Shown here: one piece after another, positions 11,184 through 21,270 of the stretch
Position numbering within the stretch: the stretch's first letter is position 1
Layout: each line of letters begins with the position of its first letter
NCBI RefSeq assembly: GCF_016545825.1
Contig: NC_052615.1
Location: forward strand, 25,288,520 to 25,352,519
DNA from: Eucalyptus grandis
Lineage: Eukaryota; Streptophyta; Magnoliopsida; Myrtales; Myrtaceae
Length of the DNA: 64,000 nucleotides
Direction: 5' to 3'
Notes under the pieces: generated by a model
The model's database searches: none
What the model was told of the DNA's origin: nothing
The model's input: the letters and a program-made list of their open reading frames with translations, nothing else
Made by a program: the position numbers and the translations under genes

Positions 11184-12774
11184 CTTTGCAAATACAATAT
11201 GAATATGTCATGATTCAGACTATTTTTAGCATCTTGACATAGATATTAGAATTGCATTGTCTCCCGTGAAGTTTTCCCCTTTTTCTCCTTACTAGGAACG
11301 AATATGTCATGGTTATTACGAAGTTTCTCTAGTTATCTCATGTTAACGCACGTAGAATTTGACCACCTTCAATTCAGTATAATACAGAAATCTGTAAAGG
11401 TTTTCTTTTTGATAAGTGAAATTGTTAATAGTTGGTCAAGTTGATCGACAAGAAGCTTTTCCTTTTTTCAGGAGGGAATCTGCTCCGTCAGGGCTAGGAT
11501 AAAAGACCAGTGTTTTTTTCTCTGGTGCCAATCATATTGCAGACCAATCGTGCCCAACTCAATTTCATAGAAATTTCAATATCGAATTAGGACTTAGCGC
11601 CTTGTGCATTTTCAATGATCGTTGCACTCCCATTTTTTCAAGTCATCATGATTTGCCTTCAAGAATTAAAAAAATTTACATGCATACCTTGATCTTTCGG
11701 AAATATAAAGGGTTAACATCACAAAAAATCCAAACTAATTCACATATAACAAATTCACCATAAATTAATTTTTTGACTATAAAAAATTCCAAATTGATAT
11801 ACTTGTGACAAATTTATTCTAAATTAAATTTTTTACTACAAAAAACCCACATTCTGATATATCCGTAACCATTTTATCCCCCGTTAGTTTCTACTAAATT
11901 GATTTGATATCACAAAAGAATATCCAAAGTGGTACACCTATCCACTATCACATGTCATACAACTAATTAATTTGTAATAGATGTACTAGTTTGGAGTCAA
12001 AAAAATTAGATTTGGATAGATTTTTCACAAATGTATCAATTTCGAGTTTTTTGTAGTATTGACCTATATTATATATATTGCATGCCATGCCATGCCATTT
12101 ATTGTAAAATGAAAGACAATTAATCATAAACACAAAATGTCGAAACAAAGAAGGACACAAGAAAAGATAATTAAAAAGAAGAAGAAGGTAAAACAACCGA
12201 ACTGGAGAAGAGAGGAGAGGGAAGAGGCAGTGGTGCTATGGTAGTGATGGTGGCTGCTGCCGCTGCCACCGAAGGAGTCGAGTAAGAGTACAAGATCTAG
12301 AAAAACACTTAGAAAGAAATTAAGTGCGTGTACAAAGTACTTTCTTAAAATAAAATGATTTTCCTGAATCGATACGTAAACCAGAATGTAGTTGAATCCT
12401 TTGAAAAACTCTACTCTTTTTTCCTTAGTCCGTATGCTAAGACAGGACAAACCAGTTTGAACTTAATTAATAGTCAGTGAATATCCGGCCACAAAAAAAA
12501 AAATTAATGAATAAAACAATAAAGTCAAATGCAACGAGAATAACAAGTTAAAATTTTATTCAAATTATAACCCCCATATATAATTGCTCAAGAGCCATGT
12601 CCTTGGGAAAATGTATGGCCTTTCAACACAATAAAAGTAGCAATCAAGAAATAAATAAATAGCGTTGGCGGCCATCACTGCTAACATCATCACGTCTCAC
12701 CTAAATGAAGCCTTGCACGAGAGAGAGAACTTTAGTTAAAATTTGTTTCGGTGGAAAAAACCTGTGATACTTAC
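11184..12774 (-). other. Unit A intron 1
   Basis: Bounded by donor GTAAGT (12774 leftwards) and the acceptor before 11183. Blocks such as TAGATCTAGAAAAACA and the tract near CCTTGATCTTTCGGAAAT align with intron 1 of unit C (about 50293-51365). A MITE-like insertion occupies about 11708-12062. No gene seen. Confidence 0.65.
11708..12062. mobile_element. MITE-like element with internal about 60-bp repeats (intron 1 of unit A)
   Basis: The left end reads GGTTAACATCACAAAAAATC. The right end, read in reverse, is GGTCAATACTACAAAAAACTC, an imperfect terminal inverted repeat that continues for about 50 bases. Inside, the theme ACAAAAAA(T)CC...TTGATATA(C)...GTGACAAATTTA(T) repeats about every 60 bases. 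Unit C intron 1 lacks this stretch: it goes from CTTGTGGAAATGT directly to unrelated intron DNA. I could not fix a target duplication, so the superfamily is open. Confidence 0.55.
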
Positions 12775-13410
12775 CAGCAGTGGGCGATGGATGGCAACAT
12801 GCAAAGCTGTCAATCCCTTAGGGCCCTTATGAGAGGATGGCAACACAGAAGCACGTAAAATCAGGTCCATGATATACAAATGCCCTCTATCTGTTGCAAG
12901 ATAAAGTGGGGACTCATCAGCAGCATTAGTAACACCACCCAATTGAGGATCCTCTTCAATCAGCAATTTCACCACTGATTCATGGCCTCCTCTTACTGCA
13001 TAGTGCAGTGCAGTATCCTTATGCAAATTTGGCTTTCTAAGTAGTTCTCTACATGCATCAACTTGTCCGTTTTCAACAATGCTGTGCAGTTTCACCATAT
13101 TAATAAGGACTCGAACAGATTTCCAGCTTCCCATGGTGGCAGCAATATGTAGTGGAGTATCTTCTTTGGAGTTACCCTGCCAAAGAAGAGGCGGTCCCGA
13201 TGGATGTTGAAGAAGATTTTCGATGAAATTTACTTGCTCGTGCTGAGTTGCAACATGAAGAATGTTGTTCCCATTTGGCGTTGTTTGGTGAAAAAGATCC
13301 TCTCCGTTTTCCGAAATTGCTGTGATTAGGGACTGAAACTCAGGAGATTGAAAGTCTCCTGACTTTGCAGCCCTATACACATTAGGATGCATACTTAGGC
13401 TCTCTTTCAT
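12775..13410 (-). pseudogene. Unit A exon 1: N-terminal ankyrin repeats
   Basis: Open from ATG at 13410-13408 (MKESLSMHPNVYRAAKSGDF) to donor GTAAGT. The same Met lies in the same context in unit D; upstream, the frame is closed by TAA. Repeats include NNILHVATQHEQVNFIENLL, DTPLHIAATMGSWKSVRVLI, DTALHYAVRGGHESVVKLLI and ESPLYLATDRGHLYIMDLIL, ending SSHKGPKGLTALHVA. Units C and D leave the donor in phase 1, whereas unit A leaves it in phase 0, suggesting a further 1-bp loss near the 3' end. The exon looks intact but is part of a broken gene. Products of this family act at membranes in defence and salt or calcium signalling (family knowledge). Confidence 0.78.
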
Positions 13411-13580
13411 TCTCGGAGTAAGCGGTAGTTGCAAGTGAACTTATCAATAAAAGAAATGAGTTCAAATATAATGAACTTCTTTGAGCTTTCTAAGAGGATT
13501 GATGTAAATGGAGGATGTTGGAAAGGAAATTTAGTTGAGCTTCCCAGGAGTAGTAGAAAGGAGATATTTATATGCATATG
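13411..13580 (-). promoter_or_regulatory. Conserved 5' leader of unit A
   Basis: The stretch TTCTTTGAGCTTTCTAAGAGG...GGAGGATGTTGG (13479-13525) is shared with the region upstream of unit C (52057-52110), with unit D (TTCTTTGAGTTTTTCAAGAGG, 57381-57402) and with an orphan copy at about 55648. Its conservation just 5' of the start codons marks it as leader or proximal promoter. No TATA box is assigned with confidence. Confidence 0.55.
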
Positions 13581-14526
13581 GTGGTTCTTCAATTGTTCCT
13601 ATGAAATTGAAATAAATTTATCAGGTTTAGAGAATAGTTTCCAGAAAGTCTAATTAGTATGCGTTTTGGACTTCATATTTTACACATAAGCAAATAATAA
13701 GGAAGTGGGGCAACTCTTGTTTAAAGGAAGGAGGACGAGTACAAATAAAAAATAATAATGATAAATAAATTATATAAGCATGAAATTGAATTAGCGGCTG
13801 CTTTCCACTTTTCATCAAAATCAGGACCATCGAAACATGCATGATTCAAACATTCTTACTGAAGAATCGAATCTGATTGAACTTATTTATTAAAGCAAAG
13901 ACATTCGTGGGCCCACGTTTAGCTGTAGATTTCCTTTTGCTCCTTTCCTATTTTTTAACAACAAGTCCTTAACTCTTTTTAGTCTTTATGGTCTTAGTCC
14001 GTCGTGAGTCGTGCGTTCTCATCATGCTCCACGTGATGGAAGATTTACATACGTAATTTTTCCCCACTCGAAGATTTATATATGTAAAATTTTATGGGGA
14101 TCGAACTTAGGTAAAAATTAGTTGACGCTCAATTTGAGGATCACCTCTACTGCTATGATCTATTGGCAAAAGTCAAAGCTCATAATCATATGTTATATAT
14201 TGTAATGTTTTCATAATATACTATAACGAATAAAAATCTAAAAAAATTCATGATAGATCAAGGACTATCTATTATTTTTACTATGTGGAAGAGAGATGTA
14301 AAAGCTTAATTTTTTTTAAAAAAGAGAAGGCAACACCGAAGCTGTTCTGCTTTGTCAGCAAGGGCCAGTGATCCTTGTTGGTGTGTTGATGAGGGCCATC
14401 GACCCTTGTTGGAGTGTCCATGAACGAGGGTTTGCAGGATCTCGTTTGTGCCACATAGTAAAGACAACTGTGAATTTATATGTAGAACTGAATTCGTAAG
14501 ACTATTCTTGTGATGTTCTGAACTTG
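13581..14526. other. Intergenic, no gene recognised
   Basis: AT-rich flank upstream of unit A. Short frames on both strands have no recognisable product. A small GC-richer stretch (about 14330-14420) contains the repeated words CGACCCTTGTTGG and TGATCCTTGTTGG but no clear element ends. Confidence 0.5.
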
Positions 14527-15810
14527 TATCTCTATGGAACATTAGCTACAATTATGTTTGTTTATGGAATTGGCAATTAGTATCCTATCTGAACCCCAGT
14601 GACATTCTGTGTATGTAGAACTGAATACTCTGTTAACGGCAAAACTGCATTGGCAAGGGGTTATTTTGTTTAACTTAACTTCTTCTTCTTTTTCCCATTT
14701 ATGTTGGTCTAGACTTTGCTCCCAAATAGGTGCCATCATTAATCTTTTTTCATTCATTAGAAAATGAAATTATTTTTGTTGATTTACACTTTCCACTGTC
14801 TCTTGCTGTGTAGAGAAATAGGAGACGGCTCATGGGACTCGTGGACTGTGCCATTTCTAGAGCGGGCAAGCTGTCGACTCTTGCCTGTTATCCATGATGA
14901 TTTGTATATAATGAATCCGTGACAATCTGTTATGTTCCTTGCCTTTCAGACTGACATTGCTTGCGAGAAGGTGTAGACAGTTTCTGGTGAGATACATCGT
15001 CTTCTGGTATCCTGCATCTGAAGTTCACTTTCAGTGGAACAATTTTGATATCACAGGTGAAGAACATGAGCGGACTTAGCGATGGCTTCGACATAGTCGG
15101 GCTTTCTCAAGTAATGACGTTGAATGTCGATCTTCACGTTCTCCAGATTCTGTGTAGTAGTCATAGACAAGTGGGGAATTTGGTAGATCTACTAAAACAG
15201 TAATTCAATTGGACTTGAAATTGAACATATGGAGAAGTTTGTGATCCTTAATTTGATGCAAGAGAAAATCCGGCAGCTGTCAATTGAATAAGTGAGCAAA
15301 TTGGGTCGACTGCATCGAAGAGCCTGGACTTAAACTGGCTTAAACTATAGGGACAGGACTAAATTTTTCATGATCTATAGTTTGAATAGTTTACATGTTA
15401 CGAAAGAGAAGACGTTGATCATAACTGCACATTTTATAAACAACAATTTTACTTAAAATAGAATTTACAATTTTAAGTTGTTGGGGTAGTGAAAAAGTTC
15501 AAAATAATATCCTCATGGAAAACTTGAAGTATATCTAAAGTCTATGCAAAAGCTTTTGAAAGCTTGAGAAATGACACTCACAGTAGCTATTATTTACCCA
15601 AAAACATGGGGTTTAGATGCTGCAATGGTCAGCTCTTTATAATTATTCTGTGCCCTTCTATGTTGTACTCCAGTAATTCTTCGGTAACATAACCAACATA
15701 CTATATTGATGGAGTATATTGACAACACAGTTAGCTCAATAAGTGGCAAATGGATAAAAGATAATGTTGTGTATTCTTATTGTCGTCTTTATCCTGTTAC
15801 CGATTACCTA

Positions 15811-16449
15811 GGGTATGCATGGTAACGTTTGGGGACCAATTTCTTTTCAAAAATGGTTCTTTTCTATTTTTATTCCCTAAAACAATTTCTGAGTAAAATA
15901 ATGCGTTTGGTAACTAAATAAAATTTTTATTCTTGAAATAAAAAAAAAAAAAAAGGAATGTGTTTGGTATGATACATAATTTTTTGTATTTTTTGTTTTT
16001 TCTTCTTGCTCACCAGCTACCATCATCGACTAGCCGCCGCCACTGGCCACCTGTTGATCGCCGTTGACCAACGATGGCCGGTGGGGGAGCAGTGGTGGGT
16101 GACTGCCTGCCAACGGTCGACGGCCGACTAGCAGCGACAATTTGCGGTGATCGGCAGGTGGCAATTGGCGGTGGGTTGCAGTAGTGGGCGGTGGCAAGCG
16201 GCAAGCAAGAAGAAGAAAAGAAAGAAAGAAAAGAAAAAATTGACTTTATTTCTAGAAATTGTTCTTGAAAACAAGAAGCTACTTTTTTCAACTTATTATT
16301 TTTGTTCCAAATCTATTCCCTGACTACTTTTCTCTTCTGGGAAATAGAAAAATTAATTGACATTACTAAATGGATTTATTTTATTTTTTTGTTCTAAGAA
16401 ACAAAAAATAAATAAATCGAAAAAAATAAAAAAGTTACCATATAGGTCC
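15811..16449. mobile_element. Tourist-like (PIF/Harbinger) MITE, 639 bp
   Basis: The left end is GGGTATGCATGGTAACG and the right end, reversed, is GGACCTATATGGTAACT, an inverted-repeat pair. CTA at 15808-15810 and 16450-16452 is the likely 3-bp duplication. Copy B has the empty site at about 36285 (GTTTACCTAGTTTCTCATG). Interior: AT-rich flanks around a GC-rich core at about 16010-16200. No transposase. The 3-bp duplication and GGG start fit Tourist, but a 2-bp TA reading is also possible, so the superfamily is provisional. Confidence 0.75.
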
Positions 16450-18077
16450 CTAGTTTCTCATGTTCATAGTTAGAGTTGTCTATCTACCGTCATCGCAACT
16501 TACTTGCCTCTCTCACCAAGCACCATGATTGGTCAAGGTGTTGTTGAATTTTGTGATGGAGCATCTTTAGTGAGAAAAAGTTCTAAAAAGAGTGAATTAC
16601 ACAGCTTCGTGTCATGCATTCTTTCTTTTCAATATTGAGGTGAAAACATATAGAGATTCATTATAAACAGTTCATAGATTTTATTCCCCTTTTTCCTTTC
16701 ACAAGTCATAATATTCTTTATTGTACTACCGACCAACTTTTGAGATAATGCACAGAAGTTCTCTTTGTTGTCTGTTGTTTCTTTACAGATGTTGATTCAT
16801 AAAACTTTTAGTCCACAAAGAAAACATGATTCCATGTTGTAGAATGACAATTTGTTAAGCCATGCCACCATTGTGTAAATTTCTGCAACTACTACTTTGA
16901 TCCTAGAAGTGATGCTTGACTGCAGTAGTGGGCCTTTTAACAGCAATCTCTTCCTATAACATTTTGTCGGTGCTAGTAATGCTGTGGGCCTGGACTAAGA
17001 ATCTTGACTACGTTGGCATAACTCATCTGAAGCTACTTTTTTAAAGCATAATATAGAGGTAAGAGTATATAGAAAGAAGAGGAACAATATCTGAACAATA
17101 TCTTGACAAATGTCTAAAGAGGAATCATTGATTGGAATGATTTCCATGGTGTAAAAGATTAACTTCCTCATAGGGGAATTTCAAGTTTTAAGGATGAGGC
17201 AATTAACTGTTGATCACAAGCCTTTTGATGTTTACTTTAAATTCGTGTATTTCAAAGGGTGTGTAGTACATTGCTGCGCTAATTCCCCATCTCCAACTAG
17301 CTTGCTAGATATTCTGGAGAATTTTGGATGGAACTTGGTGCTTATCTCATTTTTCCATCTTTACTAGTCGGATATCTCAATGATTCATAACATGTATTTT
17401 CCTGCACTGCAGACGTGAAATAACATACTATAACAAATTAAATCAACTGCAGAGCTTGGTAAGTCTTGCTACAACCATACCTGATGTAATTGATAGATAT
17501 GCTGACCTACCTTCTTGATTGTGGTCCTTTTTGCTATTATTGGCAAAGGAATATTACTTAACCAGCAAAAAGAGCCACATTATTTTTCACTCTTTCAGCA
17601 AAATTGAAATTTACGTTTTGTTTCATGAAAGGAAGTGCGGACGATAAAAGACAAAGGGAGTTGTGATAGGACGATATCATATCATGTCACATTTAGAATT
17701 TTTTATGGAAAGTGAAAAATTAGTAGACCATAGAAAAGAAGTGTCAGTCTAAGTAAAGACAGTAAAAAGGAAAAGTAAAGTAGGATGAAAGAAAAGAATA
17801 AAGTTATCTATGCTTTCCATTTGTGTGTGGGTTTTTTTTTTTTTAATTAAGTGGACAATAGAGGAGTGATCAATAAAAAATTAAAGGTTTTTTTAAAAAA
17901 AAAAAAAGTAATTTAGCCCTAAATTAAGCATAAAAAATATTGCAGTTCCTTGGTATTAATTGTTCTTTTTTTTTTTTTTTGAGGTTTATGCCATTAAAAA
18001 TTTGAAATCTTTATCCTCTTGGTACGTTTATCCAAATTAATTTTTGTCTCATAAAAATGCATGACACTTTTCTTTTA

Positions 18078-18080
<3 letters not shown>

Positions 18081-18111
<31 letters not shown>
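18081..18111. repeat. (TA)n microsatellite
   Basis: Fifteen uninterrupted TA dinucleotides in the upstream segment copy A; not present at the matching place in copy B. Confidence 0.9.
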
Positions 18112-18115
<4 letters not shown>

Positions 18116-18599
18116 GTAAGGTGTCTTTTAAACTAATTTTTATCTCTCAAAAAATCCCAAAATTGGTAACTTGACCGAAACTTACCCTCAACATTAGATT
18201 CTAAACTGTTAAAGGATGTTAGATTTGGGTTAGGTTATCGGTTTGAGGTAATTGTGTTTTGAGAAATCAGTTTGAGAGATGAAAATATAGTATGGGAAAA
18301 ATATGTTATAAAAAATCAATTTGAAATTTTTGATGATTGTAATCCTATTTTAATTGCATCTTGTATGGTGAACCAAGACATGCACAGAATTGAAACATTT
18401 TCTAAGCATTATATACGGATGATTAACCATGTTGAATGTAATACTGAGGATTACGGAAATCATCATCTTTACCGAGCTTCCTCCCCTACAATCTTATGGT
18501 AAACAAATAGCAAGAAGAACCAACACAATAAATAGGTAAACAAACAATATATATGTATAAGGGGTCTAATTTGGTCTTGATCTATATTCTATATAGCCC

Positions 18600-20800
18600 A
18601 CAAGAGGAGTTTTGTTGGATTCGCTAGACAGGTCAGCTTCAGCCCGGATCAGTTCGCACGGCCCATGTCCAAATTCGTTGATCCCGCGAGAGAAAAAGAA
18701 TAGAAAAATTGCTCTGGAAGAGAAGCTCCGCTCGAGACGCTTGTGTATTCTTCCCCCCGCCACCGTTGGACGTCGCCTTCTTCCTTTGGCCGTCGGACGG
18801 TGCTTGCCTCCTCCGGCAGTCGTTAATCATCAGTCTCAGGCAGACACTGATCGGAGAGGGAACCATTTTTGAGGTACGCAGGCACACCTGAGAGAAAACA
18901 CACGGGCTAGGACGATCGAGAAAAAGGAAAAGCTCGCACTCCCTCTGCACGTCTTTGGAATTTCTTCTTCTTCGGTCATCCTCATCCACCGGTAATCGCC
19001 ATCGGTTTACCATCACTGGACATCAACTAACGTGCGTACTAAAAGAGGACTTGAACTGGCGAGGTTTTTGGGCGTCCACAAGTCACTCTCTCGGTTATTT
19101 CTTCTGAATCCTTTCCTGCCTCTTCGTTGCCGATTGTATTTGAAGCAATTTGCGTTTGTCTTAAACTTCATTACCGGTGCTCATCCTCACCAGCGACGTT
19201 TTCCAAATCCTCCTTGTGCGAACTCGACCGGTAATCACGACCGAGAACACCTCATCGGCAAGGTAATCTCTCTTCCCTACTATGAATAAAAGTAACCGAA
19301 ATGGCGTGTCCTAGATTACGATAGAATCGGCTCAAATTCGTATTCATATTGACGATTGCGTACTTGGACTGATTTCGTTTGAACCTGATCTCTAACCCGA
19401 TAAACTGATTTTGTCTGAATCTGATCTCTAACCTGAAGTCATCGCGCTTGCTTTCACTTCTCCACCGAATGCACATAACGTGTTTGATAAAATGACTCGG
19501 AAGTGTATCAGTGAGTTTCTGCTAAATCCGAAGACATACTAGTTTAGTTTGCACATTATTGATTGATTCGTTGGTCATTAAGCACGATTTTGTAGAATTT
19601 TACACATTGACCGAGACTGACACACCTATTCTTGTTCTATTCCCATGTATGTTTGTCTCTGAGGTGATGGGTGGTGGTGAATGGCGAGTAAATGGATTTG
19701 AGTCAATGGCCGGAGTGTCGATCCATTGAAGCATTCGTGTCGGTTTGTTTCTCCAATCTTATGTTCTGTCCATTTCCTTTACTATTGCGATTGTGGAGGA
19801 TTGAGTTGATGGTGACGGAGGATAGCCGTAGTCACTGAATTGTACTGATTTAGGTGAATACCTGTTGATAATTTTACTGTCTGAGCTCTTGAACTTCGAC
19901 AAGAAATGGATCTGGGAATGGTGGACTCGGCGTCAAGGATGAACAACGATCGTAAAAAGAGAGGAGAATAACAAAAAAAAGAAAATAGGCCCTTTTCAAT
20001 GGAAAATAAGTTTAATGCGGACTTGGTGTGTATTTGTCATGGGGATGGGTTTAGTGTAGTAATGTTCAGGAATGGATTTAAGATGCGATTGGGCTGAATC
20101 TGGTTCTAGCAAATTTGTATTGAGAAAATGTATTGAAAATCCTAAAATTTATCACAAAATGCAATTGAGTTCTAAAACTTTTAAAAAGTGTAATTAAGTC
20201 ATAAAACTTATCATAAAGTGCAATTGAGTCCTAAAATTTTTTAAAAAAGTGCAATTAAATCTATCTTTTCCTGAACGTATGAGGAGGGATGGACCACTCT
20301 GAAAAAGATAGTTTTAGAGGTAATTAATATATTATAAAAGTAAAGTCAAGTTTTAAAATTATTGTTAATTAGTGTGAGTGCCGGATCAAACTTTTACAGC
20401 TTGATATGGTGATACATCTTTGGCCTCGTGTGCCTAAATATTTGCCGGTGTTAATTGCCGGATTGATTTGAAAGTTCTGAGACTATAGAGAAAGATGACT
20501 TCACTACTTCTATGAAGGTCTATGAAGCTTTTGAAATAATCGCAAGCATCACCCATGACTCTTGCTCTTGATAGATGCAGAAAATGTTACTTCCTGCGGT
20601 TTTTGCGCATCTATGCCACGAAAGAGAGATGCATAGAAGTCGAACACAAGTTCCAATTCAATGGCAAAGTCAACTATATGCTAGTAAACATCACATTCTT
20701 CAACAAACCTTCAGCGGAGTACAAACCAACAGTCGATAATGTGATGATAACAACAATCGGTCCCAATTGTCATGTAGGTGCTTTAAAATTAAGCAAAAAT
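18600..20800. repeat. Spacer block, copy 2 (orphan: no PGG exon follows)
   Basis: Collinear with 3990-7260 and 45820-47340: GGCCCATGTCCAAATTCG, GACACTGATCGGAGAG, ATCGCCATCGGTTTACCATCAC, GGTTTGTTTCTC(C)(G/A)A, TGAAATAATCGCAAG. In the other two places a PGG exon follows on the right. Here homology stops near 20.8 kb and unrelated DNA begins, so the ankyrin unit that should sit here has been deleted or displaced. It holds a local tandem repeat at 20130-20270. Confidence 0.75.
20130..20275. repeat. Short tandem repeat, TGCAATTGAGTCCTAAAACTT theme
   Basis: About four alternating units of AAA(A/G)TG(C/T)AATT(G/A)AGTCCTAAAA(C/T)TT with periods near 33 bp. This is the kind of low-complexity interspersed repeat common in plant intergenic DNA. 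Non-coding. Confidence 0.6.
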
Positions 20801-20803
20801 TAG
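20555..20803 (+). pseudogene. Unrecognised exon-like frame in spacer copy 2
   Basis: An 82-codon frame reads ...CIEVEHKFQFNGKVNYMLVN ITFFNKPSAEYKPTVDNVMI. I do not recognise a family. The corresponding DNA in spacer copies 1 (about 7105-7265) and 3 (about 47160-47330) carries shifts or stops (for example AACTTAAAAATATATGG in copy 1), so any gene here is decayed in at least two of the three copies. It may be the last trace of a gene fragment caught in the ancestral spacer, or chance. Confidence 0.25.
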
Positions 20804-21270
20804 GATATGTCGCTAATGTGATGATAACATAAAACAAGCGATTTCAACCATCCTTGAATTGAGAGTTTTTAACTTCTCATTCTCTCACTAATCATCATTT
20901 CAAGAATGGATAATACTATCTTTAGAAAAAAATATTTATATTGGTAATGCATTGTATAACTACTATATAATTAAGTAATGATTCTGATTGCTTTGCTTAA
21001 GTAATTTACTTCAAAAGTTCCTAATTCTCGACACTCGGCCAAAGCTGAATTAGTAAAAAGGGACCTTAGAGCATCACCTATATTTTTTCACCGCACATTC
21101 ATCCGCTCCTCCACAGTATGAGAAGTTAAGAGATCCTTCTTCATCATTGGCATTAGGGCACCATTTTCTCCACTCTCTTGATAGAGGCTTGATGATCATC
21201 GCGGATACTTAGCCAAGCAGTGGAAGCACTGTAGCCAAGTGGACACGTTCATAAGTTGATGGACCCGAGT
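20804..21270. other. Intergenic, nothing recognised
   Basis: AT-rich then mixed composition. I see no gene, no clear repeat ends and no second half of the copia element found further right. Confidence 0.5.

Larger units (their letters stand above)
14527..18560. repeat. Upstream segment, copy A of a segmental duplication
   Basis: Collinear with 35525-36776 plus 42953-45320 (copy B) and in part with 62294-63085 (copy C). Shared blocks include AACTGCATTGGCAA(G/T)GGGTTATTTT, GAGATA(C/T)AT(C/A)GTCTT, AACATGGGGTTTAGAT, GTGATTGGTC(A/G)AGGTGTTGTTG and AACAGCAA(T/G)CTCTTCCTA. No conserved coding frame is seen. Copy A keeps about 506 bp (15024-15529) that copy B has lost, and carries a MITE at 15811-16449 that copy B lacks. 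Confidence 0.8.

Noticed and set aside
16010..16291. 93-codon Pro/Ser-rich minus-strand frame
   Set aside because: Lies inside the GC-rich core of a MITE; low-complexity translation of GCC/GGC repeats.
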